Below are positions 14,401 to 29,400 of a stretch of DNA of 64,000 bases, one piece after another (position 1 is the first letter of the stretch; every line of letters starts with the position of its first letter). The DNA lies in assembly GCA_013399305.1 (NCBI GenBank), contig VXAI01000481.1, positions 109,187 to 173,186 on the forward strand, read 5' to 3'. The notes beneath the pieces are model-generated. The model did no database searches, was not told the DNA's origin, and saw only the letters and a program-made list of their open reading frames with translations. Source of the DNA: Rostratula benghalensis (Eukaryota > Chordata > Aves > Charadriiformes > Rostratulidae). A program made the translations under genes and the position numbers.

Positions 14401-17400
14401 GAGCACCCTCAGTCAAAACTTACTTTCTGAGAGCCAAGAGACTTATCTTTCTCATCTCCCCATGTCCCACTCTCCTCCCAACCCAACAGTTGCTATGATG
14501 CAGCTACATGTTGTAAGGAAAAAAACCCCAAAGATTTCTAAACCAAATAATTTAAATTCATATTAAACAAACATCCTCAGTGACAAGGCACTAGTAGCCT
14601 GATTGCAAAAAGGGGGAGATGGCTTAAGTGTGACACATAAGGCCTGATGAAATTCAAAGCCTTCTTTGGTAATTCAGATCCCATACGTTACGTGAAGCAT
14701 CACCTTGAGACAGTCAAAGAGATAAAGCAGAAAGAACCCAACTGATATCAGCAACAAAAGCCACTTCAAGGAATCATGTGGAAAAGAGCCTCTGATAATC
14801 CAAAGTAGGCTTTTTAGGTGACAGCATGTCTGACTACAGCCCCTCTCACTCCAAAGAGCTTTGGATCCTTTAAAGGACATTTCAGGCCAATGATTCAAAA
14901 CTTGCACAAGTTCTTCCCTTAACTCTATCAGATTGCTCACAGGGATGTGTCCCTTCTCCCCACTCTGAAGTGCTGTCTGCAATGAAGTTGGTGACAGAGG
15001 AGGAAGAGGGTGCATGATTCTTCAGGTCGGTGGTGCTCTTTATGAGGAGGACCTATAGAGGATGTTGACCACCTCCTTTTCCACATTTGGTGCTGTGGAA
15101 AAGGCACCTAACTAACTCACCTAGCTTCAGGCAACATGATTTGTGATTGCAGCTGCCCATAGAGCCCCCTGTGCCTTTTACCTCACCATGACAGAAATCA
15201 GAGTACCACCTACCTAACAATATCATCACGTTGTCCAAAGCACCACACTGCCTGGAGATCTTACATCTGCTGGCAATGGAGAAGCTAATTCTGACACACT
15301 ACAGCAATTTCCACAGGAGAGAAAGAAGAGGGTTGGAAACACTGAAGTTGCTGTGGACTTCATGGCTTATTCCACTCTTAGGGTCAGAAAGCTACAGGAA
15401 AGGCAACAAACACAGAAACACAAGCGCTGTTCCAGCCTTTTCCAAAAGCATCACAATACAAAGTGAGGAGAAGCTATTTGCTGTTCTGCCTCTCCTTGCA
15501 AAGCCTACCTGGAGGAACATAACCTCTTATGCACTGAAGGCCAAGAAAACGTGTGTGCATACAACTAAACACAGAGCTCACTCACATGATCCTTCTTCTG
15601 CCGCCTTGACCAAGCTGGATTTTTTTGTCTCCTTCAAGTTGGCATTGCTGTCCTGACTCGACACGCTGAGAGACGAGCCATCCAGGCTGTTTCGCTCACC
15701 ATCATAGCTCTAGTTGGAAGGCAGAGATAGGAAGGTCATGAGGCTGGGTGCTCAAGCATTGTCAGCTGTTCCCATGCATCTCCAAGAACAACCTGAGAAG
15801 AAGTCCTTGTATTTCCCCAGGTAGCTTTCTTGCTCAGTGCAGCCCAAATAAATGTGATGTGTGATTTACCGCAGGTCCTTCACTACCTTCATGGGTAACC
15901 TTGACAGGCCCTTTTGGATGCGTGTTATAAAAAGAGAAAATACAATGGACCTAATGGACTTTAGTGGTGTGCTGTAGCTTTTCTCTGCCACCTGTGTGAG
16001 CAATAGCCACAGAAAATCCAGCCCGGTGGGACGGTGCCAGATCTGCTTTTCAAGGCACGCACTGTGGTGTCAAACCAATTGACCCCATGCAGCTCAAAGG
16101 GCACACGAGGAGGAGTACTGCAAAGCTGAGCCACACAGAACATGTATTGTATTTGAGGAGTTACTGCAGAAGCATTCGGAGTCATTGTCTCATAAATGTG
16201 GGGCTCTTACCACACAGTCACGTAATTAAAAAAAAAAAAAAAAAAGTTATTATCTTTTCCTCACTATGAATTAATATGAGCAATGGGGTAAGTGTGACCA
16301 CAAGAATTCATAGCATTGTCTGCTGCCATTTTATGAGGGAGCATATGGCAATACTCATCCATGCTGTAACTCTTCTCACGTCCATTCTGTTGTGCTCAGG
16401 CTGAGTCTGGCCCAAGTTCATTGATGATAATTTTAGTGGTAACTGTCATTTAAAATGTCACTCTATTTTGCAAAGTGAGTCCTTAAACACAATGGACTTA
16501 TAATCAGCTCCTTTATGATGCCACACTGTATAGAAGAAAGAGAGTCTATTAATCTTGTTTATTGATTTTAATTAATGTGTGTACCTTGAATTCCAATTAG
16601 CTATGTTGGCCTGATAAAGCTACAGAGAATGTGCAAGTAGAAAGTGCATTTCACTAAAAACCATCTGGTGCTTTGAGCAGTAGCAAAGACACTAGATTTT
16701 TTTTTTTTTTCTGCTTGGCATTGGTGGAAGAAGTTGGGGAAAAGATAAACTGAAGAGTTTCACTTAGACTCCTAGATTTTCCTCCCTAAATTGCAAATTA
16801 GAGAGCTAGCGATGCTGGGCTGAGAGTGGCTGTACTTCCAGCGCTTGTCTGAAAATCACAAATGTATTTTGAAGAAGTGAAAAAGGGCAAGTCCCTAATG
16901 TTGTGTCTCAGGCTTCAAGCAGATATTCAACCATTTTATATCTACGAGCAGCGGCGGGTTGGCATCCCAGCTTTGAGCCGTAACCGTACCTGTTCATAGA
17001 GCGTGCGCTCTATCTTTTTGTCCTCTTTCTTCTTGGAGAGCCAGCGCTCACACAGGAAAACAAACGACTCCTCTGTGGTCTCATCCAGGATCTCTACTTT
17101 TTCCAGGAACCAGTCGGGACTGATCATGCTGTTGTCGTGACGAATCTGGATCTTGTACAAAATGCCAAGGTCCACGGCCTGTATAGTAAACGTGTCCTCC
17201 TGCAGGGTGTTCAATAGCAGTTGCTTCGGTTAACGAGCTCTCAGCAGATCAGCTACCGGACAAAAACAAGCAGAGACTACAGAGCACAATATGTGTTTGA
17301 ATTCCACCTCACACAAGGATGTTTGGTTAAAAGCTTCGCAGCAGTCCATAGGGGCATCGCTGCACTCCAAAACTGTTCTGCAGGGAAGCGTTTTGAAGCC

Positions 17401-20400
17401 TGATTCTGCTACGAGGGGAGCCACACAAAATGTCACTCTTACAACCAACTAGAATATTGAGTTTCCGGAAATTTACATCTATGATTTTCGAGTCTAGGTA
17501 AGATTTCTAAGTAAATGCTGGTTTTGGCTGGGGTAGAATTAACTTTCTTTATAGTAGCTGGTATGGGGCAATCATAGAATCAGAATGGTCCAGGCCAGAA
17601 GGGACCTCCAAAGGTCATCTGGTCCAACCTCCCCGCAGTCAGCAGGGTCACCCCCAACTAGGCCAGGTTGCCCAGGGCCTCGTCAAGCCTCCCCTTGAAT
17701 ATCTTCAGGGAAGGGGCCTCGACCTCCTCCCTGGGCAACCTCTTCCAGTGTTCAACCACCCTCAGAGTAAAGAACTTACTCCTAATATCCCAGCTAAATC
17801 TGATCTTGAATGCTATGTTTTGGATTCATGCTGGAAATAGCTTAGACAATACAGGGATGTTTTAGCTGTTGCTGAGCAGTGTTTACATGGCATCAGGGCC
17901 TTTCCTGCTCCTGACTTTACCCCACGAGTGAGAAGGTTGGGGGTGCACAAGGAGCAGAGATGCGACACAGCTGACCGCAACTGACCGAAGGGATATTCCA
18001 TACCACATGACATCATGCTCAATATGTAAAGCTGGGGAAGAAGAAGGAAAGGAGGGATGTCTCAGAGCATTGGCATTCTGCCTTGCCAAATAACCATTAT
18101 ACATGATGGAGACCTGCCTTCCTGGAGAGCGCTGAACACCTGCCTGATGATGAGAAGCAGGGAATGAATTCCTTGTTTTGCTTTGCTTGCATACATGGCT
18201 TTTGTTACACTTATTAAACTGTCTTTATTTCAACCCATGAGTTTTCTCACTGTTACTGTTCTATTTCTCTCCACCATCCCAACCAGAGGGGAGTGAGTGA
18301 GCAGCTGTGCAGGCCTTAGTCACTGGCTGGGAGTCCAGTTAGATTACTTTATTATTTATTTGTCAGATTAATCCAGTTAGATTTGTATGGACAATCTGGG
18401 TAAAGCAATCTCTTTGTCATCATTACATCCAAGCATCTCCATATGAGGCTGTGAATATGACTCATGGACTGACCACAGAGTACCACTTTTGGAGTTACTT
18501 TTTCAAACACAGCCCCAGCGTAGGTCCCACGAGTTTATCATGCTCTGCAGTGAATTACAGTATATACTATGTAGGTACAAATCAGTTGCACAGAGGCTTT
18601 GGGAATGAGAGACCTCAGGTTTTTTGCGCTCTCAAATCTGCAGCTAACAGTCCGAGCCAATTTATCTGGACCAAGCTCATAATTCATCTATCAGTGTCTT
18701 CACAGAAACATCCAGCCATTTGCTGCAGCGCCTGTTGGTTGTAATACCCAGGTGACAATCCATACAAAGCATTCCAAGAGGTAATTAACATGGTAAATGC
18801 CATCAATCAATTCATCCTTTGTAGGGAAACTCAGCCTATAAAGACAGTAATGGATAAGTTAGATGAAAAACTGTGAAATGGAAAGCATTATTAGCCTGTT
18901 GCATTTGTACCTGTCCTCTTTCAAACTTGTTGAAGTTTGTTTCAGATTTGCTGAGTTTTCTCTCTCCCATGTCCCCCAGGTCTCCATAGATATTTAGAAA
19001 AACGTTAGCATCTGTCCCAGCACCATAGATATCTCCAGTGAACACGCTGATCTTGTACGTGTGAACTGCAGAAAGAAATGGAGATGTGATTTCCAGCCAG
19101 GTAAATTATCAAGGTCTATCTTAGATGCTGAATTTACCAAAGAAAATGGCCTCCAAATATTCTGCTCATCGCTTAGTTCTTGTAGGTTTGAAATCCCATA
19201 TGCTTTATCCTCTCAGGCTTCTGGTAGTGATCCAAAGACTGGAGAATCACTGAGCTGAAATTTGCTGACTTCCCTATTCTCCATCTAATCAATGCCTGCA
19301 TATTGCTTTGATCACATAGTTCACAGTTAAAAATGCAAAGAATCATTATGGTGATTACTGTATGCAAAATCGATAGAGGTGAGGGAACTCTGCACCTTTT
19401 CACGCCGAGGCTCAAGGGACCTACATCTGAGAACAAGTGATTCGGTATTGTGAATTCTTAATACTCTGTCTTCCATAAACAAGCTCCAGGGATTCAGATG
19501 TGCAATTACTACCAGAGTTAATAGCACGTATCTCTATAAATTCCCCAAACAGAAAGAAAACAGGTTTCTGAGTCCTTTTGCTGAGACAGTATTTAATTAA
19601 AGAAGTGTTGGAGCACTGTTTATGTACCCTTTCTCTTTAGCTTGCTCCATGATGATCCAATAAAACCTCATCACATCTTTAGTAATGTGCTTTACGAAAC
19701 CTGTTAAATACTCCTGTTTTCATTTTACTGCTCTTTTCCCAATTACATAGGGAAAACAGACAGTTACCAAAAGCATCCTTGCCAGGAAAACAATTAGGGA
19801 CTGTACATGTCTCTGATTACCCTGGTGGCAGAGCCTTGGAAATCCTAAGGCAATGCAAATGAGAAGGAGGCACAAAGTCTTAGTTATGTTTCGTCGTTGT
19901 ACATTAGCAGCATCAAAGAAAATACCTGTATTGTCTTTTTATTCTGTACCTAGCTTTCCCAATATACCAGGGCCTGTTCTGCTTTGTCATCCATGAAAGA
20001 TTTCCATTGATTTACATAAGAAATGGATCAAGATCATCACCTGAGACCATTCATGAGGGCAGGTGCAACGCCAGGTTTTCTGGTTTGTTTCTTCACATTA
20101 TGTCCTACAGAGTTACAGCTTTGTATGAGAGACAACCGTTACATTAGTAATGAAGGGAGAAATGAATGATGTCTAATTAGTCAATGCTTCCTTCCTAGAT
20201 TTTTTCTTGCCAGTTCTAGAGACCTCCAGGAGTGAAATTCAATCTACTATATAAAAGATACACCTCAGAACACCTTGAGCTGATTCTCCTTTGCTGTCAT
20301 TTACACTGTGCCACTGCCCAAGATGTGTGAAGACTCATAGAGATGCAGAAGATAAAATCTGTGTCTCAGATATTTTATATCTAAAGCAGAAGTTCCCAAC

Positions 20401-23400
20401 CCCCACCCCTAGCTCCCAGCTAAATGAAACCTTCAGTTATTCAAAAATCCCATTCCACAGAATGTAAAAGTTGTTTTAAGTCTTTTCCTTTAGAAAGAAA
20501 AAATGAGTCACCCAGGTGAGTTAACTCATAGTAACTAAAGTAAGGTAAAGAAACAGAAGTTAGTAAGTTCACGAAAATGTCAAGCAGGCACCTAGCAGTC
20601 ATGCCACTGACTGATATTAAAACTGTCTTTGCCTTTGCAGGAAAAGAAACACCCATGAGATACCATGTAGTTCCTAACAGACAGAAAGAGAACACCTCTC
20701 TCTTCCCAGGGCACAGTGAGTGCAAAGGCTCCAGCCTTCCCTAAAGCAAGGCACCTCTTCCACTGCAATGGAAAACATCCACAATCCATATAAATTCCAC
20801 CCTGACAATGGTGTACTGTAAATGCACATCAGACTCTCAGAGAAAAGGAACAGGGAGAGAAACTATTTTCTCTGTTGAGTCATCTTGTTGCCAGATGTAA
20901 GAATCAAGAATGAAAACAGCAGCTGAATTTAGTTTGTTCTGCTCAGGGTGCTGGAAGGTTCATGACTTCTCTCAGGGGCAGCAGGAGCTAGGGATGGGAA
21001 AACAGGGTCCTACGGGAAAACGAGTTAGGAACAGCTGAACAGATAAAGAAGCTACGAGTTTAGGACAAAACTTCAGTTCATAGAACCATAGAATAATAAT
21101 TAGAATCATTAAGGTTGGAAGAGATCTTTGAGATCATTGAGTGTAACCATCAACGTAACACCACGTCTGCCCAGCTTTTAAATAACTCCAGGGATGGTGA
21201 CTTCACCACTTCCCTGAGCAGCTGATTCCAAGGCTTGACAACCTTCTCGGTGAAGACATTTTTCCAAGTATCCTTCCTAAATCTCCCCTGGTGCAGCTTG
21301 ATGCCTTGTTCCTCTTGTCCTATCACCTGTTCCTTGGGACAAGAGACCAATCCCCACCTTCCTACACCCTCCTTTCAGGGAGTTGTAGAGAGCGAGAAGC
21401 TCTCCCCTCCAGCGTCTTTCTCTTCAGGTTCTTACTCAGTTGCATCAGCTAACAAGAGGGCCAAACACTGACTGTGAACACTTTACAGGATGGGCTCAGA
21501 GCTACATAAGCATTTATTCTCCTTCCCAGAGGCACTTTAATGATGTGGTGGTGACTGCCTAGAGCCAGGTTTTTAGAGGATGTCCATATATACCTGAAGA
21601 GCAGCAGGAAAAGCAACTTTGGCAAAAATGAGGAGCATAAATTGGACTGCTAGGGTAGGAAAGGAATAGAATCATGGAATGGTTAGAGTTCCTGGGCAGG
21701 AACACCTCCAACCAGACCAGGTTGCTCAAAGCCCCATCCAACCTGGCCTTGAACCCCTCCAGGGATGAGGCAGCCACAGCTTCTCTGGGAAACCTGGGCC
21801 AGAGCCTCACCACCCTCACAGCAAAGAAGTTCTTCCCCAGATCTCATCTCAGTCTCCCCTCTTTCAGGGTCAAACCTTTCACCCTTCTCCTATGCCCCCC
21901 CTCCCTGACCCAGAGTCCCTCCCCAGCTTTTCTGGAGCCCTTTTAGGGACTGGAAGGGACTCTAAGGTCTCCAGAGCTGGAGTCTCACAAGAGCAGTTGG
22001 CTTTCTGGACTGCCAGTATGCACTGCCACCTCATGATGAACTTCTCATCCACCATCGCTCCCAAGTCCTTCTCCTCAGGGCTGCTCTCCAGCCATTCTCC
22101 ACCCAACCTGTATTTGTGCTTGGGATTGCCATGTCCCAGGTGCAGGACCTTGCACTTGGCTTCGTTGAACTTTATAAGATTTACACTATCCCACCTCTCC
22201 AGGCTGTCCAGGTCCCTATGGTTGGCATCCCTTCCCTCCAGTGTATCAACCACACCACACAGCTTGGTATCATCAACAAGCTTGCTCAGGGTGCACTCTA
22301 TGCTACTGTCCGTGTCTCCAACAAAGAAGTTAAACAGCACTGGTCTCAGTACCCCTAAGGAACACCGCTTGTTACTGGCATCAGTTAGATATTGACACGT
22401 TGACCACAACACTTTGAGTGTAGTCATCAAGCCAGTTCCTGATGCACTGAGTGATTGATCTGTCAAATCTATGACTTTCCAGTTTTGAGACCAGGAAGTC
22501 ATGTGGGACAGTGTCAAATGCCTTGCATAATTCCAAGTAGATGCTGCTCTGCTCTTGTCCACCAAGGCTCTGGCAGTATCATAAAAGGCTACCAGAATTG
22601 TCAGGCATTATTTGCCCTTGGTGAAGCCATGTTGGCTGTCACCAATCACCTCCTTATTTTCCCCACCCTTAGCAGAGATCTTGCCAGGCACAGAGGTGAG
22701 ATTGACTGTCTTGTAGTTTCCAGGTGAAGGAAAGTGGAGCTGGGCAAAAAAGTAAAGATGTTTGCAGAGTATGAAAGACAAGATGGAAGAATTTTGTTAG
22801 GCATCAGAGGAGATGTGCAAGCCATGTATGTGTGAAAGGGCAGCCCTGACAGTTTTATAAACACACTCCATGAAAATAATGGCAGTATTGCACAAAAGTG
22901 CTTCAGGTATAAGAGAGGCCAGAGAACAGAAAGGAAAATATATGTGAACAGTTGTACCAACTTTACGTTTGCCTGAACCACACATCCAAATGTTTTGTTC
23001 CAAAAAATTAGATTAATAGGTCCTTACTTACTCCGGGGATTTTATTACCTTCTAATGGGTCTTCAACTTCTTCCTCTATCTGTTTGAGTGTCCCATCCTT
23101 CATGAGTTTCTCAGTAAAAATATCAGACGGTACCAGTTCCCTGATAATCTCACCATCGTCTTCAGACTTTGCAAGCCATCTTTCACATGGAAATGTGATG
23201 GTTTCTGAGCCCTGAAGTAAACATGACAGAGATAATCTCTTTAGGACAGCGTGAACACATGTTAGCATTTCCTCCTTGAAAATGCTCTGTCACACAGGCA
23301 AGGATTTTCAGCTCATGTATATATGCATGTAGATGTAGATGCAGAGCTGAAATAGTATGCGGGAACATATTTCCCCCAGAAAGAGGACACCTGAGGACTC

Positions 23401-26400
23401 TGAAAAGAAGCCCTAAATGTGCAGCAGAGCACAGCATTACCGACGGCTGCATGAGACTGGTTGAAAGATCCAGTAGATCTCTGCCCTTCCCAGTTTCCGA
23501 TCTTGCAAATGTCTAACCAGAGCTGCACCATTCCTGCTGAAGCCGTCTTTTGCTGAGATTCTGCAGTCCCTCTTCAATCCTTATTCAGGCAGCATTCCCT
23601 TTGAAGTCAGTAGGGGTTTTTTTTTTTCTAAGTCAATACTTCAGGATTTTGCCCTATAATTCTGTGAGTCAAGCTGGTTTCCAGGCAATTCCCACAAGTA
23701 CATTAAGAGGAGAAAAATAGCAACTTAATTTTTGATCTTTTTGTTTTGACTTCACTTTGGTGGAAACAAATATGATTTCTATCATCAAACAAACAAAAAC
23801 AATAGAGCATGTGTTTTCCACTTGGTAAACAAAATCAATCCCAGACTACTCATTAAGAACAGACTCCTGTAAGGCCTCCAAGATGGTAAGAGGCAGGCGG
23901 CTTTCTGTGTGCTGGGCACCCCAGGCTATGTCTCCATAAAGAGAGGGACATGAGCCATCATGCAACTTGTGGAGCCCAGAAGTCTGAATAGAAAAAGAAG
24001 AAATAAGTTAGTTTTGATCTCACAGTAACTAAATAAATGAAGAAAAAAAATATCCCTTTCCTTAATGACGACTTCATAGTTTCTTTCCTAAGTATCACAG
24101 GCGCTGTTTCCAGTGCCACTGCTCTGTGTGCCACTGCTTTTATATATAACATAGCTGCAAACATTGTCCACCTTAATTACTCTTGTGTAATTATTTGTCA
24201 ATACAAATTATTGCCAATACAGTGCCCTTTCTTCACTACTTCTACTATCTAAATAGTAAAATATCAATACATAGTGAAAGAAGGGAATAGCTCTTGCTGT
24301 GACAACACTAAATGTAGTTATCACTGTGTCCAACTGCACTGCACCACCCTGAGCTGCCAGATCCTGCCCATCCTGACATGGTCACCAGGAAGGAACCGGT
24401 TGAGCACCTAGCATCAGTGGTGCACTCTGGTCTTTGCTAACCTGGAATGAACAGGTCATTGTCCCACCGCTCGTAGAAGTCAGACAAGCTGTTCAGCAAG
24501 AACTGAATCCCTCCAAGGGACTTCTGTGATCAAGTGTCTTGAGTCTGCAACAGAACCATCCTTTGAACCCACGCAACTCATAGTTTCTGCTGTCAATAAA
24601 ACACCATTTCTCCTCCTCTCTGCTGCTCCATGCAGTGCTGCTACTTAACCCCAAGGCTTTCAATGTTTACCTCCATCACATGGTTTGGAGGATGACTTGT
24701 ACAACATGGTGTCAGACAAAACCAGAAGCACTTTAGATCATACAATCTTAAAATTGTGGAATGGCTTGGGTTGGAAGGGAACTTAAAGGGCATTCAGGTC
24801 AAATCCCCCTGCCATGGGCAGGGACACCTCCCACCAGACCAGGTTTATCAAAGCCCCGTCCAACCTGGCCTTGAACCCCTCCAGGGATGGGGCAGCCACA
24901 GCTTCTCTGGGCAACCTGGGCCAGGGTCTCACCACCCTCACAGCAAAGAATTTCTTTCTAGTGTCTCATCTAAATCTCCCCTCTTTCAGCTTTAAGCCAT
25001 TACCCCTCATTCTATAACTACACGCCCCTGTAAAAAGCCCATGTCCAGATGATTTCAAATGTTATTTTTGCTGTACAGGCAAAACACAGCACCTAATGGC
25101 TTGGCCACATGACAACTACTGCCTCCTCACTTCTGACCACATAACCTGTATTATCCCACCCCACGCTGCACCGAACAGTGCTTATCAACCCCACCTTCCG
25201 TCTGGGAAGAGAGGGGGCTCTCCAGAACAACACTTCAGTGCAGAAATTCTCTCCTCCCAGTAGAGATCACACTTCAATCATGTTTCTCAATGAAGCTTTT
25301 AACTGCTCTTCAACATTCATAATGTTGTCTGTGCATGCCATTGATATGAACACTGTTTATTTGGTAATAGGATGTCTAGGGACTTGAGTGCCTGCACAGT
25401 GGGGCATAATATGCAGTTACAGCAAGAGTTAATTGTATCATTATTGTTAATCACCGTGTCATTGCCACAGTTTTTATTGGAGTTTCCTTGTTAGTGATTA
25501 TATTAATATTTAAGTGACGTAAAGTGCACTGTTTTATGTTACTCGTGGTAAAAATCCTCTTGCAGCTCCGAACAGAATTTCTTTCATTAGAGTCTGAGTG
25601 TGGCCCTAAGCTGGAAGCGCAGTACAATGGTGTGCTAAAAGTCAGTGCTTTGCCCTTCTCCAAGTTGTAACAAATGAAATATAATTATCAGATATAATTG
25701 GCATGCCAAGACAGAGCTTTATTGGCATGCAACAATCCTAGTTTCCTACCCAAGTGCTTTCAATCTAATCTGAAAAGTTACTGACCTCATTTTTCTTTTG
25801 CAGCATTACAGATACATCTAGACACATCTTAGCAGTCTAATCAGGTAGCACAGCTTTTAGAAGCGTTGGCAGCACACTGCTATCCTGTGGCAGGTCATAA
25901 TATCCTGCGGCTGATCAGCGGCATCATGCAGTGTTCTGCTTTCTTCTTTTTTTTTCCCATGCCATAATCAAAAGATCAGCAGAATTGTAAATCTCCCCAT
26001 TTTTAACTTGTTCAGGGTTTTCTTCCCTTCCTCCACCTTCCCAGGTTTCTCTTTCAAAGCCACTGGGACGACTGCAGAGGTGCACAGCCCTGAGACCCTT
26101 TCTGGGCTAATGGAAGAGCACCCAACACACAGTTCTTGGGAGCTTCCCAGAGTGGTCCCAAAGTTGAGGGTAGGTGTAGAAAAAGGCAGCCCAAGAATCT
26201 CTTTCCCCTTGGTTTCCACACCTTTGCACATCTCCTTCTTCACCTTCCTTGGCCTATGAGCAATTACAATATTTCCCAAAACAACGTCACCTTGTTCATA
26301 AACCTAATGAAGCTGTAACAAGGCAAGCGTTAGTCAACACTCAGATAGATGGTCTAATAATAACAGACTGGGAAAAGGGTGATTATGAGAAACTTGTGAA

Positions 26401-29400
26401 GAAGCTGGTGGAAGAGGATACAGGCTTAAGCATGATGGGGAAGGACAAGACAGAGGAGAGAGCCTAGGTGTTCCCAAACACAGCTACTGCTCCCATTCTG
26501 AACTGGTCTTGAGGAGCTGATCTTCTTCTGAACTTCCCTGCAGCCAGACTCATTCCTGTTCCTACAGTCAGCATTTCAAAGCAGAGCTGAGGAACAGTTT
26601 CTTATGTGAAAAATATCAAGACAACCAATCTGGCTGCACTGCTTTAATCATATTGACATGAGAAACCAAAAGTCCTAGGACCTAACTTGAAGGGTTTTAT
26701 ACAAGTGATACAGGGACATGCACTGAGGGATATTTTACTTGTACTCATTGTACTGGCTTCCTGAATTTATTCTTCAGAATGAAGGGACTGATGAAATTAT
26801 TTCTCGCCTGTGTCCAGCAACAATCCTTTTTATCTTACAATGGTACACCCATTTCCCACTTCCTTCCCTGTGATTCTTCAAAATGAAACTCCATGTGAAA
26901 ATATGAAGTTTTGGCTTCTCATGTCACCCAAACCCACCGTTATCTAAATTCATCTTGGGCAGTCCGGGATGTCCAGCCAAACGGTGCAGCGCAGCACAGG
27001 GACATCTTCTCAGCCCTGTAATTCTTCACCAGAAATGGGTACAAACTCAGGAATCTTCCCTCTCAGTCCAGCAAGCAAATCATGACAACATTGCCTCCAA
27101 AACCAAGAGTGAGGTCACTCCTTCACACAAAAGGTAAGGAGTCACAAAGACCTCCAAAAGGTTGAGGAGCAACATCACTGCTTTGCCTCTGCCCACTGTC
27201 AGGAGGAAATAATGCAATTCTAGTCAAAAGGTGCAAGGAGAACAGCACTTTTTAAAAAGTAATGATTGCAGAGTATTCTCATCAACATTTGAAAAATAAA
27301 ACATGGTAATACATGTTTATTGTCTCCAGATCCCCAAGCTCTAGCCAGTTCATTAGTGTGCATTGTTCTTTAGGGAGTAATTTTTCACTCTTAACAGCAC
27401 TTCATGTACAGAAGATGTGCTCTGGGAAATGGAAGTGGCTGCTGATGGAAAACTATTGCAGGGTGCCGGGGTTTGTAGCATACCTTTCCATTTGGCAACA
27501 GCCTCCGAATGGCCACACGGTCCAGATGCCACCCCGAGTTCAGTCCTCCACCATTGTGTCCTATGCGAATCTTTTCAATAATGTCACCAACATCCTCCAG
27601 CTACAGAAAAGAAAAGAAGGAAAGAAAACAAAAAGAGAGAAAGATTATGGCGTGAACAACAGGTGGCTTTTGAGACACTACCTCTTCAGCTTAGTTCCTA
27701 TTTTTCCAGTGTATGAAGAGGAGTAAATATAAGTGTTGATGCCATTCATGACTGAACTTGCATTTTAGCTAAAGGGTTTCACCAAACTTCTGTTCCAAAA
27801 ATGGAGACAATCTTGCTCTACACAAACTACTCACCATACGAGATAAATTTGGTTGCACAGCAGCAAACAATCCTGCATCTCAGACTGCTCTGTATAATGA
27901 AAGTAATTTTTTAGAAATTGCAATGCTGCTGCATCCTAAATTGTTCTTTTGATATCACTTTCCCTCTTAAACACTTAGGTGCACTCTTATAACACTGGAT
28001 GAATAGATTTTAAGTCAAAATATAGTATTAACTGCCTGGGTTTTTACATGATTTCTCTCCTTATTCTCCACAGAATCCCAACACCATTCTGAGCAAGTCA
28101 ATGGGATCACTATCTTATGAAGTGGTAACTGTTTTTTTATGCCTCACCTTACTACTCAAGTCATTTGTTACTTTCAAGTCACCTCCCTCCCAAAGTCTTG
28201 AACAGGAAAAAAGATGTTTTCTCCTAAGTAATAGCTTTTGGTTATTTCAGTACAAGCATTTGTACAGTTGGCCTCCAAAAAAAAACACACCAAAAAACAG
28301 GAGAAGCACACTGAGCTGTCTTTCTGTCCATAGGGACTTGGAGTCTTTTTTTCTTGGAAATATGAGAAAATCAAGTATCTCAATTTGCACCACTGGAGAC
28401 TACTCCTTTGTTCTCTTCACAACTGACAATATTGCCTCATACTGAAGCAAAGACGTCCTCAATTTCAGAAGACTCCTTGACTCAGGAGGATTGACTGTGC
28501 TATTCATGGAGTTCACGCTTTGAACAAAAGAGATTTGACTTCACCAGCCCTGCCCTGACTTCAGACAGCATAAGTGTCATTGCACAATAATTAACATGAT
28601 CCAAACTCAAGTACGCACTAGGGGAAAATTATTTTCTCCTCTTTTGTCCTGTCCAAATACTCGTCTTTCAATACATAGCAATACATAGCAATAAAGTGTC
28701 ACTGAACCAGTAAAGGCCCATGTTAAAGAAAAAGTGGTCTTTACCCTGCTGTAGGCATCTCCAGCAAATCATCACTTGGGAGGATAGCTGAGACCAGTCT
28801 CTAATCTTTTTTGCCTCTTTTGTAAAACAGAAAATGGTAGGGGCAGGTAAAAACACTGAAACAAATGGGTAATTCTCAGTTGGTGTTTTTAAGGTCTGTT
28901 GAACTCCAAATGAAATTTGAGGACAGGATAATATGATGTTGTAAATCTAGAGAACAAACTGCATTTTCAGTCACTTTCTCTAGGAAAAGCACTGATGTTT
29001 CAGAATCTACCAAACCTAAAATAAATCTTATGGAATAGAGAAATAACAATAACACTCATTTTAAGATTTATACCTATGGATTAATGCAACCTCTGTTATG
29101 AAAAACTGTGTGGAAATTCCAATAAAATAAATTTTATTCTTTGTTTTTAAGGAATCATGCTGGGGATTTATTTTATGATTCGTGTCATATAACAACAATG
29201 TGAGCTGGGGAGCTTTTTTAACTTGTTAAAAAGTTTGGTTTGGAGCTTTGGCTTCAATTATTTTACAAAAAAAAGCCAAACTGAAAACACAGAGAAGCTC
29301 TACGGTCCTCTGCAAAGCCAGCGTTGCTGTTGCATCCATGGAGGGAAGCTGAGGACAAGAAGCAGTACCAAAACCCACTGCCTATATATTTTTGCCTCTC

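Larger units (their letters stand above)
17200..18910 (-). other. LOXHD1 intron between exons 18 and 19
   Basis: Nearly half of it is an old retroviral LTR split by a CR1 fragment (17516-18335). The remainder is unremarkable. Confidence 0.85.
19066..23048 (-). other. LOXHD1 intron between exons 17 and 18
   Basis: It carries two CR1 fragments (21078-21432 and 21666-22735) in the same orientation, 230 bases apart. About 2 kb next to exon 18 contains nothing I recognise. Confidence 0.8.

Noticed and set aside
15231..15656. 141-codon plus-strand open frame
   Set aside because: Overlaps LOXHD1 exon 20 on the opposite strand and resembles no known family; treated as a shadow.
21879..22565. 228-codon open frame on the minus strand, longest in the window
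   Set aside because: It is the remnant of the CR1 reverse transcriptase and the region after it, within a truncated and mutated retrotransposon, not a host gene.
27313..27726. 137-codon plus-strand open frame
   Set aside because: Antisense to LOXHD1 exon 16, which has clear splice borders and a PLAT match.
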